From Rickettsia endosymbiont of Ixodes persulcatus (lineage in GTDB: Bacteria > Pseudomonadota > Alphaproteobacteria > Rickettsiales > Rickettsiaceae): a stretch of 6,089 bases of DNA. Positions within the stretch are counted from its first letter, which is position 1, and each line of letters opens with the position of its first letter. Made by a program: the position numbers and the translations under genes. Below are positions 1 to 6,008 of the stretch, in pieces. Below the pieces are notes generated by a model. That model worked only from the letters and a program-made list of their open reading frames with translations, was not told the origin of the DNA and ran no database searches. The stretch is taken from contig JAPYLE010000210.1 in the NCBI GenBank assembly GCA_027293795.1, positions 1 to 6,089 on the forward strand, in the 5' to 3' direction.

Positions 1-2
1 TC

Positions 3-122
3 GATATGAACAAAAGAAGGATAAATAAAAAAATTACTTTATATCAACAAAATTGGGAAGTTATAAAAACATCAATTCAGAACAACATTAGATGGCTTCT
101 AGCTGATACGCAATTTTGCTAA
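3..122 (+). CDS. Transposase, C-terminal 39 residues (partial)
   Basis: An open frame enters from the left edge and ends at TAA 120-122. The visible peptide begins DMNKRRINKKITLY and ends IRWLLADTQFC. It is basic and has two Trp residues, consistent with the C-terminal tail of a transposase. No DDE motif is visible because the catalytic core is upstream of the window. The identification rests on position: the stop codon lies inside the right terminal inverted repeat (114-136), as in compact IS elements, and the same repeat precedes a transposase start at 6009. An internal ATG at 6-8 is probably an ordinary Met codon. Whether the full copy is intact cannot be seen. Confidence 0.7.
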   Translation, partial: DMNKRRINKKITLYQQNWEVIKTSIQNNIRWLLADTQFC

Positions 123-136
123 GTGCAAAACTCCTG
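114..136 (+). repeat. Right terminal inverted repeat of the IS
   Basis: This 23-base terminus contains the core TTGCTAAGTGC followed by AAAACTCCTG. Its reverse complement matches 5950-5972 at 22 of 23 positions; the only difference is A127 opposite C5959. The transposase stop codon TAA at 120-122 is embedded in it. Confidence 0.85.
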
Positions 137-147
137 TATAAGAATAG

Positions 148-175
148 TTGCACTAATAAGAAAAAGTGGTAAAAT
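148..175 (+). promoter_or_regulatory. Candidate promoter of the alpha/beta hydrolase gene
   Basis: A weak -35 box TTGCAC (148-153), a 16 bp spacer and a -10 box TAAAAT (170-175) lie about 35 bp before the hydrolase start. Only the TTG of the -35 matches consensus; the -10 matches at five of six positions. The pair begins 11 bp beyond the IS edge at 136, so the IS inserted just upstream and left this promoter outside itself. In such AT-rich DNA, matches of this quality occur by chance. Confidence 0.35.
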
Positions 176-209
176 ATCACATCGAACAAATTAAATATTA
201 TGAATAATT

Positions 210-929
210 ATGCCGCAAATTTATTTTAACGGTCCGGAAGGACGAATTGAAGGAAGATATGCAAAAGCTACCTCGCCTAATGCCCCTATTGCATTAGTTC
301 TTCATCCTAATCCTTTATATGAGGGTAATATGAATAATAAAGTAGTTTATAATGCCTATAAAATTTTAGCAGATAACGGTTATGCCGTCTTACGTATTAA
401 TTTTAGAGGAGTAGGGGGATCGCAAGGTAAATTTGATAATGGAGTCGGTGAAGTTGTTGATGCGGGGGCAGCTCTCGATTGGTTACAGCAGAATAACCCG
501 AATGCTCAGTCTAATCTGATATTAGGATTTTCGTTCGGAGCATGGATAGCTATGCAGCTTGTAATGCGACGTCCTGAAATAAATCACTTTATTGCTATTT
601 CACCACCGGTTAATACAATTCATAAATATGATTTTTCATTCCTTTCACCTTGTCCTATCCCAGGGTTTATATTACAGGGAGATAATGATAGTATAGTATC
701 GGCAGATGATGTAAAAGATCTAGCAAATAGATTATCTAAGCAACAATCCCATATTAAAGTTGATTATAAAATTATCACTGGTGCTGACCATTTCTTTCGT
801 TATAAAACTGAAGAATTTTCTAAAGCAATAAATGATTATTTAACAACAATCCAATCTAATTATTATCATCATAATAATAATGTGAATGAAGAAATTAGTA
901 AGAGTCAAAAGAAACTATTTTTATATTAG
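210..929 (+). CDS. Alpha/beta hydrolase (COG2945-like serine hydrolase)
   Basis: This 239-residue protein has the serine-hydrolase layout. Residues 30-46 (VLHPNPLYEGNMNNKVV) and 64-77 (NFRGVGGSQGKFDN) match the conserved N-terminal blocks of a small bacterial alpha/beta hydrolase family. The nucleophile elbow is GFSFG at 106-110 (Ser108), the likely acid is Asp160 in QGDNDSIV, and the likely base is His194 in GADHFF, so the triad is complete. No signal peptide or membrane segment is seen, so it is probably a cytosolic esterase-like enzyme; the substrate is unknown. The core ends near residue 215. The remaining 24 residues (YYHHNNNVNEE then a basic end) are low-complexity and make it slightly longer than the usual 210-220. 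The ATG at 210 is the only start that includes the full first strand; an ATG at 200 is out of frame. No clear Shine-Dalgarno sequence is visible. It is transcribed alone, convergent with the hemY-like gene. Confidence 0.9.
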   Translation: MPQIYFNGPEGRIEGRYAKATSPNAPIALVLHPNPLYEGNMNNKVVYNAYKILADNGYAVLRINFRGVGGSQGKFDNGVGEVVDAGAALDWLQQNNPNAQSNLILGFSFGAWIAMQLVMRRPEINHFIAISPPVNTIHKYDFSFLSPCPIPGFILQGDNDSIVSADDVKDLANRLSKQQSHIKVDYKIITGADHFFRYKTEEFSKAINDYLTTIQSNYYHHNNNVNEEISKSQKKLFLY

Positions 930-959
930 TTTTTGTTGTATGATTTGGAAAAGGGCGGT

Positions 960-1088
960 TGTCATTCCGTTGATCGCAGGAATCCAAAAAAATAACCTTA
1001 ATGGTAAAATTACATATTGGATAAAATAAACATATAAAAAACTTATTTTTATATGTTTTACTGGATTCCTGCTTTTGCAGGAATGACA
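960..1088. repeat. Palindromic MITE-like repeat element, about 129 bp
   Basis: The ends TGTCATTCC (960-968) and GGAATGACA (1080-1088) are perfect inverted repeats. The longer arms, 961-986 and 1062-1087, pair over 11 bp (TGGATTCCTGC with GCAGGAATCCA) plus the outer 8 bp, with a divergent middle. The right arm is itself a perfect 8 bp hairpin (1065-1072 with 1077-1084, loop TTTT); the left arm keeps only a 5 bp stem. This GTCATTCC...GGAATCCA type of short palindrome is widely dispersed in Rickettsia and some other bacteria. A spurious minus-strand frame across it begins MSFLQKQESS, a familiar translation artefact of such repeats. It fills most of the convergent gap between the hydrolase and hemY-like genes and encodes no transposase. 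Confidence 0.75.
1028..1058. terminator. AT-rich hairpin, possible bidirectional terminator
   Basis: A perfect 13 bp inverted repeat (1028-1040 with 1046-1058, arm AAACATATAAAAA) surrounds a 5-base loop, ACTTA. It lies between two converging genes, 99 bp past the hydrolase stop and 45 bp past the hemY-like stop. The arms contain A/T runs, so each strand has U-rich RNA in or after the stem. The stem has almost no G:C pairs, so it is not a textbook intrinsic terminator, and it may simply be the core of the surrounding palindromic element. Confidence 0.4.
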
Positions 1089-1102
1089 TGATGCAACAAC
1101 GC

Positions 1103-2116
1103 CTACAATTCTAAATAAGCTTCTATTGCCAAAATTAATATTTCATCTTTTTTAGCATCTAACTCTTGAGTTAATTCTTCGTAAGTTTGCCTATCTGATA
1201 GAGATGTAAATTTTTTAAATAGCTGCACTAACTTTAAAGAGGGAACAATACGAAAAGCATCTTTTAATATTTTGGTCTTTTTATTAACATTAAGCTTATC
1301 ATTTAAAGTAAAGTAAAATTCTAACAATTCGCCATTATAAAAATTTAAATCTATAGCTGTTTCCAAATAATCTATAGCATGAGCCGTATTATTACTTTCT
1401 ACTTCTTGCTTCGCTGCGAGTAAGTAATACTCGGCTATTTCCTGCATTTGTTTTATAGAGTCATGTTTATGAAATTTTGTGAGTTTATTCGTTATAAAAG
1501 TAAATTTTGTCCATAAAGAAAGCTTTCCGTAACAACGCATTAAAGTAATTAAATTGTCACTATCAAGTTCATTTAAATTATAAGCCTTTATTGCATAATT
1601 TTCTGCTTTCTCATACAAAGATTTATCATAATAAAGTTGGGCTAGGTTTTTGCTACCGTAAAAAGCGAATTCTTTAGATTTAATAAGTTTTTGAAAATAA
1701 GAAATTTTTGTATCTATATCCTCTTCAGTTACGGCTAAGATTAAATTATGGAATTCTTGTGAGTCTTTTAGACCTTCAGAAGATAAATTTTTGCGGGCAA
1801 TAGAAGCAGATTTAGCTTTATTACTCATAATATATTCTGCAAAAGCTAAAATTAAAGCATATCTATCATGATTAATTTTTCGTTTATTAAAAATGTTATA
1901 TATTTTAGACGGTAAATCAATCATTAATATTAGAAATCTAATGACAATAAAACAAGAAATTAGTAATAAAAGCCCTAAAATAAGATTAAAGAACACAGTA
2001 GTTTCAATATTATAATCGTATAAACTAATAAAAACTTTTGAATCAAAGCTCTCTATTAAAGTAAAGCCGAAATAAAATAGTAAAAAAGTAGCACATATTA
2101 ATAATAACCTAAACAT
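1103..2116 (-). CDS. hemY: HemY-like inner-membrane TPR protein
   Basis: This 337-residue protein has the HemY layout: two N-terminal membrane segments (about 3-21 and 42-67), separated by a short loop with SLYDYNIETT (31-40) that fits the conserved loop of the HemY N-terminal domain. An alpha-helical region with TPR-like helix pairs follows, clearest at about 156-186 (LAQLYYDKSLYEKAENYAIKAYNL in outline) and 230-262. The known protein is named after the heme operon, but its role is structural or accessory; it is not the HemY protoporphyrinogen oxidase of Bacillus. At 337 residues it is shorter than the roughly 400-500 common in other alphaproteobacteria, consistent with rickettsial reduction. 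Its start overlaps the stop of the preceding gene by 8 bp, so it is probably the last gene of the hemD operon. The start is supported by MFRLL leading straight into the first membrane segment. Confidence 0.78.
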   Translation of the reverse strand: MFRLLLICATFLLFYFGFTLIESFDSKVFISLYDYNIETTVFFNLILGLLLLISCFIVIRFLILMIDLPSKIYNIFNKRKINHDRYALILAFAEYIMSNKAKSASIARKNLSSEGLKDSQEFHNLILAVTEEDIDTKISYFQKLIKSKEFAFYGSKNLAQLYYDKSLYEKAENYAIKAYNLNELDSDNLITLMRCYGKLSLWTKFTFITNKLTKFHKHDSIKQMQEIAEYYLLAAKQEVESNNTAHAIDYLETAIDLNFYNGELLEFYFTLNDKLNVNKKTKILKDAFRIVPSLKLVQLFKKFTSLSDRQTYEELTQELDAKKDEILILAIEAYLEL

Positions 2117-2885
2117 CTTTATTTACGAACGCCTGCATAAATTTTTCTGAATAAAGAAAATCGATTAGATAGTTTAATTTCTCTAAAATTAGATTTTTAT
2201 CTTGTTCTTTTATTATCATAACAGAAGGTTTCTTCTCAATTTTGATAAATTTTTCCAGCCATTTATGATTTGTAGGAAAAATTACTTCTGTACTACTTGA
2301 TTTAGAGAAAAGATAATTATTATTATATGCTTCTAAGTTATTTAAAATATTCCTTATATCTTGAGGTAGCAGGCGGGATTTTACTATTCTTAGTTCTTTA
2401 CTATAATCCTTATCTTGCATGAAATTATATACTAATAAATTTACGCTTAATAAGTAATGAATATAATCTAGAGTATATATTTTTGAAGTATCTGCGGTAT
2501 AGTCAATTGATTTGAACGTACCTACTGTGTCATTCGTCACTTTTCTATTAGTTATAGGCTTCGCTCCTTGTTCCTTGTATCCGAATGAGGCTGAATTAAC
2601 TATAGTTTCTAGTTTCTGTTCGGGCGGTGCTTCAGGGAATTTTAAAGAACTTACGTAATTTAAAAGCGATTTAGTAGATAATAGCGGTGCTTCATTTTTT
2701 GCTTCACTAATATTTGATTTACTTTCTTCTACCGTATCAAATGTTTGGCTTAAATCTTTGGCATCACTTTTAAAAAATTTTAAAATCTCGGCATTATGAT
2801 AAAGAGTAAAAGAAGATAAGACAAATATTACTATTGCTATAAAACAGATGTTTTTACTTTTAAATAAACTATCAAATTTTTGCAT
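2109..2885 (-). CDS. Single-pass membrane protein in the mitofilin/Mic60 position of the hem operon
   Basis: This 258-residue protein is not recognisable by motif alone. It has a short basic N-terminus, one membrane segment at about 13-29 (ICFIAIVIFVLSSFTLY), a Ser/Glu/Lys-rich linker (about 40-70), a Pro-rich stretch (84-90) and a helical C-terminal half with many Leu, Asn and Lys residues. This predicts an inner-membrane anchor with a periplasmic body. In many alphaproteobacteria the gene between hemD and hemY encodes a mitofilin-domain protein with one N-terminal membrane segment, a coiled coil and a C-terminal mitofilin helix region. Position and topology agree, but I see no long heptad coiled coil and the protein is short, so homology is an inference. 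Its start overlaps the hemD stop by 14 bp and its stop overlaps the hemY start by 8 bp. No strong ribosome site is seen, suggesting translational coupling. Confidence 0.7.
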   Translation of the reverse strand: MQKFDSLFKSKNICFIAIVIFVLSSFTLYHNAEILKFFKSDAKDLSQTFDTVEESKSNISEAKNEAPLLSTKSLLNYVSSLKFPEAPPEQKLETIVNSASFGYKEQGAKPITNRKVTNDTVGTFKSIDYTADTSKIYTLDYIHYLLSVNLLVYNFMQDKDYSKELRIVKSRLLPQDIRNILNNLEAYNNNYLFSKSSSTEVIFPTNHKWLEKFIKIEKKPSVMIIKEQDKNLILEKLNYLIDFLYSEKFMQAFVNKDV

Positions 2886-3552
2886 TTTCGGATAATAACT
2901 TGATTATATCGTTAGAGTTTTGATCATCACAATAAACCACATTTTTTATAAAAGGTCTAACTATATTTGCGACTTTCAAACTTATAGCTACAACTAAACT
3001 ATCTTGTAAATATTGGAGTAAATTACTCTGAAGTAATAATTTTACTAAAGTTTTAGCACTATTCTGAGAATAAAATAATATGAACTCAATATTTTTTTCA
3101 AATTCTTTTATAATAGATACGGGCAGCTCATTTAAATATTCTACATTATACATGATATGTCTAGCTATTTTATTAGGTAAATCTTTAGTAATGTCGTTTG
3201 AAGATAAATATATAGTCTGCTCATATAAATTAGGTGGAAAATGCTCAATCAAATCTTCCACGTTTTTAGCGGTATAAGCTACTTTTAAACCTTTATTTTC
3301 TAGCAATTTTTTTGATGTGTTACCTACTACCCAAATATTTTGATTGATGTAATATTCTGCAATAATTATAGCAGCATATTTACTAGTGATTATTATATTT
3401 GAGTAATTATCTAAAATATTAATATTAAAATCTAATGTTTTATATTTAATTAAAGGACAATGAATATAATGTAAATCTAAATTATATTTACTCATTTCTT
3501 TAATAATTTTCCTATTTTCTTCTAGGCTTCTAGTTAATAAAACCGATTTCAT
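2872..3552 (-). CDS. hemD: Uroporphyrinogen-III synthase
   Basis: HemD closes and isomerises hydroxymethylbilane to uroporphyrinogen III in cytosolic heme synthesis. The 226-residue length fits the family. The family is poorly conserved in sequence, but its landmarks are in order: LLTRSLEEN at 5-13, ITSKYAA at 55-61 (family TSxxA), WVVGNTSKKLLENKGLKV at 74-91 (the usual vVG..Ta..l...G), YLSSNDITKDLP at 115-126, FYSQNSAKTLVKLL at 160-173 (family fySp.sa..f) and VVAISLKVANIV at 187-198 (family aiS...A). Both lobes of the two-domain fold are therefore represented. The ATG lies inside the 3' end of an upstream pseudogene, whose stop is at 3530, giving a 23 bp overlap. AGGAG about 12 bases before the ATG may be its ribosome site. 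Two overlapping genes follow, the usual alphaproteobacterial neighbours of hemD. Confidence 0.85.
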   Translation of the reverse strand: MKSVLLTRSLEENRKIIKEMSKYNLDLHYIHCPLIKYKTLDFNINILDNYSNIIITSKYAAIIIAEYYINQNIWVVGNTSKKLLENKGLKVAYTAKNVEDLIEHFPPNLYEQTIYLSSNDITKDLPNKIARHIMYNVEYLNELPVSIIKEFEKNIEFILFYSQNSAKTLVKLLLQSNLLQYLQDSLVVAISLKVANIVRPFIKNVVYCDDQNSNDIIKLLSENAKI

Positions 3553-3943
3553 GCAATAACTGCACTCCTATATAAAAAGCAACTACCCAAATAATAATGG
3601 CAGCTATTTTATTAATCATAGTTAAAATAGAAACTAAAATTTGTCTCCATATAGAAACCGGCTGAGATTCTATTGTTAAATTAAAATATGATTGATCCCA
3701 TATAAATAAAAAAATAAGTTTAACTATTCCTATAATAAATGTGATAGCCGCAATAAAGAATTGATCGGCGGCTTATAATAAAGCTATAAACATGCCCAAG
3801 CAGTAATTACACTTGGTAGAACTTTTTTTACACTACGATATTTTGCACTTTGATTTAATATAAAAATATTTGGTATAATGGAATATATAGCCACATATGG
3901 TGTTAAAAATATTATATGTAAAAAAGTATTTAATACCATTCAT
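3530..3943 (-). pseudogene. Frameshifted small membrane-protein gene between ampG and hemD
   Basis: I do not recognise the family. The ATG at 3943-3941 overlaps the ampG-like stop as ATGA, and the frame starts MNGIKYFFTYNIFN before reaching TAG at 3833-3835. Shifting frame near 3900 restores PYVAIYSIIPNIFILNQ, then SAKYRSVKKVLPSVITAWACL, which ends at TAG 3784-3786. A third frame gives LGMFIALL, a TAA at 3773-3775, then a long open stretch starting AADQFFIAAITFIIG and ending LLHEIGFIN at stop 3530-3532. The intact product would have been about 137 residues, with membrane segments near ADQFFIAAITFIIGIVKLIF and in the region around INKIAAIIIWVVAFYIGVQ. Two frameshifts plus one stop mean it is dead, unless the sequence has errors. 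It overlaps the hemD start by 23 bp, so it was once part of the same transcript. Confidence 0.72.
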
Positions 3944-5193
3944 TGTAGTTTAGTTTTTATTTTTAATAATATTAGCAAAGAGGGAATAGTAATAATTGTA
4001 GTAAATAAAAAGAAATTTTGCCAACTGAAATTTACTACCATATAGCCTGAAATTATAGGAAAAATTGAGCGCGAAATCCCCATCATCGATGAAAGGAAAG
4101 AATATTGGGTAGCTCGAAACTTACCTTGGCAGAGCGAAGAAATAAAAGCGATATAAGCAGTCATCGTCATACCGCCGGTAATACTTTCTATTCCTATCGT
4201 AATAAATAATAATAAAGAATTTTTACCGTTTATTTCAAGAAAAATAAATAAAATATGTCCTAAAGCGTGAATAATACCAAATAAAAATATACTATTTAAT
4301 ATATTTTTATGTTTCATAATAACACCGCCGACTAATCCGCCGATTATAGCTCCTACAACGCCCCAAAACTTTCCAACGCTTGCTATTTCAAAAGCATCAT
4401 ATCCAAGATGAAGCAAAAAAGGATTAATCATAACATTAATTAAGTTATCCGGTAATCTATATAATACTAGGAAAATTAATATAAGAATAATGAAATAAGC
4501 AGAACCTATAGGTTTTAACGCATTATATATAAAATTTATGATGTTTTTTTTATTTTGATTATTTTTTATATCATTCTTGATTATCTGTATATGTATATTC
4601 TCATTTAAATAACAATACTTAATTCCTACAATCAATAAAATTAAATAAATAAATACTAAACCGGCAAAGATTTTATATATTTCATTAAATGTTAAATAAA
4701 TAGATAAATAAATAGCTCCGGAACCTGCAAGAAGCATACCGACCCGATAACCGAATATGTATATTCCTGAAGTAAACCCAAGCGATTCTTTAGGTACTAT
4801 TTCCGTTCTTAAAGCACTTAATATAGTATCTTGTACAGCACTAAAAAAAGAGATAATTAAAGCTGTGAAAGCAAATAATAATAGATTAGTACGAGGATCT
4901 AAAAAGCTAAAAATATACACAAGAAATACTAATGCACTACTAGTTAAGCAAATCCAAGATAATCTATGACCGAATATTTTATTCAAATATTTAATTTGCA
5001 GAGCATCAAAAACCGGTGCTAATAAAAAATTAATAGAGTAGGGAAGCGTTATGAACGATAATATACCGATTGTTTGCAGGGCTATATTTTCTTTAGCAAG
5101 CCAATAATTTAAAGTATTACCGGTAATCATTAGATTAAAACCGCTAATAAGTCCAAACAACCAAATAATACATAAATGAGAATTATTTAACAT
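3940..5193 (-). CDS. ampG: AmpG-like MFS permease
   Basis: This 417-residue polytopic protein has about 12 hydrophobic segments throughout and a central hydrophilic Asn/Lys-rich loop (about 198-217). It resembles AmpG, the inner-membrane permease that imports anhydromuropeptides for cell-wall recycling. The AmpG-type blocks are GNTLNYWLAKENIALQTIG at 25-43, a proline-rich turn and LLAPVFDALQ at 57-66, SAVQDTILSALRTEIVPKE at 118-136 (family SA.QD...A..T...P) and FGYRVGMLLAGSGAIYL at 147-163. Rickettsia genomes carry several ampG paralogues shorter than the E. coli protein, and which one this is cannot be told. The substrate is inferred: rickettsial AmpG-like proteins could carry other solutes. 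The ATG at 5193 precedes the first membrane helix directly. Its stop overlaps the start of the following pseudogene as ATGA. It is first in the minus-strand run, behind a candidate promoter. Confidence 0.82.
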   Translation of the reverse strand: MLNNSHLCIIWLFGLISGFNLMITGNTLNYWLAKENIALQTIGILSFITLPYSINFLLAPVFDALQIKYLNKIFGHRLSWICLTSSALVFLVYIFSFLDPRTNLLLFAFTALIISFFSAVQDTILSALRTEIVPKESLGFTSGIYIFGYRVGMLLAGSGAIYLSIYLTFNEIYKIFAGLVFIYLILLIVGIKYCYLNENIHIQIIKNDIKNNQNKKNIINFIYNALKPIGSAYFIILILIFLVLYRLPDNLINVMINPFLLHLGYDAFEIASVGKFWGVVGAIIGGLVGGVIMKHKNILNSIFLFGIIHALGHILFIFLEINGKNSLLLFITIGIESITGGMTMTAYIAFISSLCQGKFRATQYSFLSSMMGISRSIFPIISGYMVVNFSWQNFFLFTTIITIPSLLILLKIKTKLQ

Positions 5194-5235
5194 AAAGCCT
5201 ATAATAACTGAAGATAAGCAAATAATCTAATCTAA

Positions 5236-5264
5236 TTATTACTCTTTTTATTATTAATTGTTAA
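5236..5264 (-). promoter_or_regulatory. Candidate promoter for the ampG-to-hemY run
   Basis: On the minus strand, TTAACA (5264-5259, five of six to the -35 consensus), a 17 bp spacer and TAATAA (5241-5236, four of six to TATAAT) lie about 43 bp before the ampG-like ATG. No other gap of usable size occurs before 1103, so this could drive all five genes, although internal promoters in the pseudogene are possible. Base composition makes chance matches likely. Confidence 0.4.
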
Positions 5265-5341
5265 AATCTGTACATTAATTTTTTATAAATGTAAATGTAT
5301 CGTACGAATTTAATACTATCTTTTTTATTTTTCTAAAAAGA

Positions 5342-5949
5342 ATGCATAAAAATACAAGTTGTGTTATGGATATTAGTACTTATAGTTATAAAAAGTGCTA
5401 TGTACCATAATACATTTTGATTTAGTACTTGAGCAATTAGAAGATAGCGAATCTTTAAACTCAAAAGATAAAGCAATGTTAGAAAAAATTTGTTCTTTTC
5501 AAGTAGAAGACATAATGGTACGTTTAGAGGTAGCAAAGGGTTATACTACGTCTTTATGCCGATAAAAATGCTACTTTAATTCAGCAATATAAAGCAATTA
5601 AAAACGGTAGTTACGGTTTAGATACTTTATATACTAAAAAAGCTGCAGTTAATTTAGCTAAACTCATTATTTTAGGTCATGAAGGGAAAGTAAAAGAAAT
5701 ATTAGAAATAAAAAATTATGATGATTTCCTAAAATATTATAGCGGTTATACAGCGGATGAGATTCCTTTTTGAAACAGTTTAATCTCTACTAATATACTA
5801 GACCTTACCGCCAAGTGCTTAAGGCTTAGCTTAATTCATTTACTAGGTAGAGCATCTTTTAATGAAAAAACTATAAAAACTGATTATAGAAATAGCGATT
5901 TAGATAGTTTTTATAGATTTCATATTGTCATGAGTCTAAATGATATTCT
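5342..5949 (+). pseudogene. Degraded gene of unknown function, interrupted by an IS
   Basis: The family is not recognised. A likely start at ATG 5342 (preceded by AAAAAGA) gives MHKNTSCVMDISTYSYKKCY and stops at TAA 5408-5410. The next frame (5395-5565) reads HFDLVLEQLEDSES, then SKDKAMLEKICSFQVEDIMV and RLEVAKGYTTSLCR before a stop. The first frame then resumes from about 5555 as YADKNATLIQQYKAIKNGSY and continues through KKAAVNLAKLIILGHEGKV to DEIPF, where TGA at 5771-5773 probably replaces a Trp codon. The frame stays open beyond, with ISTNILDLTAKCLRLSLIHL and DSFYRFHIVMSLND, until the IS at 5950. The predicted product is helical, soluble and rich in Leu, Lys and Asp, with no membrane segment. 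It carries at least two indels, one stop and one IS insertion, so the decay is advanced. The original 3' end would lie beyond the IS, outside the window. Confidence 0.72.
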
Positions 5950-5972
5950 CAGGAGTTTCGCACTTAGCAAAA
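5950..5972 (+). repeat. Left terminal inverted repeat of the IS
   Basis: The reverse complement of these 23 bases matches 114-136 at 22 positions; the difference is C5959 against A127. The flanking bases on the outer side do not pair, so 5950 is the IS edge. Confidence 0.85.
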
Positions 5973-6008
5973 AATATGTTAATCTAACAAAAAAGAGTTT
6001 TAGTTAAG

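Larger units (their letters stand above)
1..136 (+). mobile_element. Right end of an insertion sequence (3' part only)
   Basis: This is the 3' end of an IS whose body lies left of the window. It contains the last codons of a plus-strand transposase (3-122) and a terminal inverted repeat at 114-136 ending in ...AACTCCTG. That repeat is the reverse complement, with one mismatch in 23, of the sequence at 5950-5972, which stands 36 bp ahead of another transposase start. Pairing stops exactly at 136/5950: the next outward bases do not pair, which places the outer IS boundary at 136. The target-site duplication cannot be tested because the left end of this copy is not in the window. The IS family is unproven; I suspect an IS4-like DDE element of the kind common in Rickettsia. 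Confidence 0.82.

Noticed and set aside
895..1089. Minus-strand open frame of 64 codons in the convergent gap
   Set aside because: It runs through the palindromic element, begins with the repeat-derived MSFLQKQESS, and overlaps the end of the hydrolase gene; it is a repeat translation artefact.
3080..3277. Plus-strand open frame of 65 codons
   Set aside because: It is antisense within hemD, with no ribosome site and no family features.
4757..4969. Plus-strand open frame of 70 codons
   Set aside because: It is antisense within the ampG-like gene, where the opposite frame encodes conserved AmpG motifs.
5225..5240. Short tandem TAATC-like repeats upstream of ampG
   Set aside because: Only two to three imperfect 5-base units, with no spacers or flanking genes that would suggest CRISPR or iterons.
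5258..5289. Plus-strand TTGTTA ... TATAAA as a promoter for the degraded gene
   Set aside because: The spacer is 20 bp and the -35 is weak. In this AT-rich gap it is no better than chance, and its gene is dead.
5300..5307. Palindrome TCGTACGA as an operator
   Set aside because: Eight bases with no second copy in the gap and no regulator gene nearby; too short to support a call.
5333..5536. Minus-strand open frame of 67 codons
   Set aside because: It is antisense to the plus-strand pseudogene. The hydrophobic peptide is typical of the complement of AT-rich coding DNA.
137..5949. A functional composite transposon carrying heme and ampG genes
   Set aside because: The cargo is ordinary vertical rickettsial housekeeping sequence with uniform composition, and the outer halves of both IS copies are unseen. 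Direct IS flanking alone does not show mobility.
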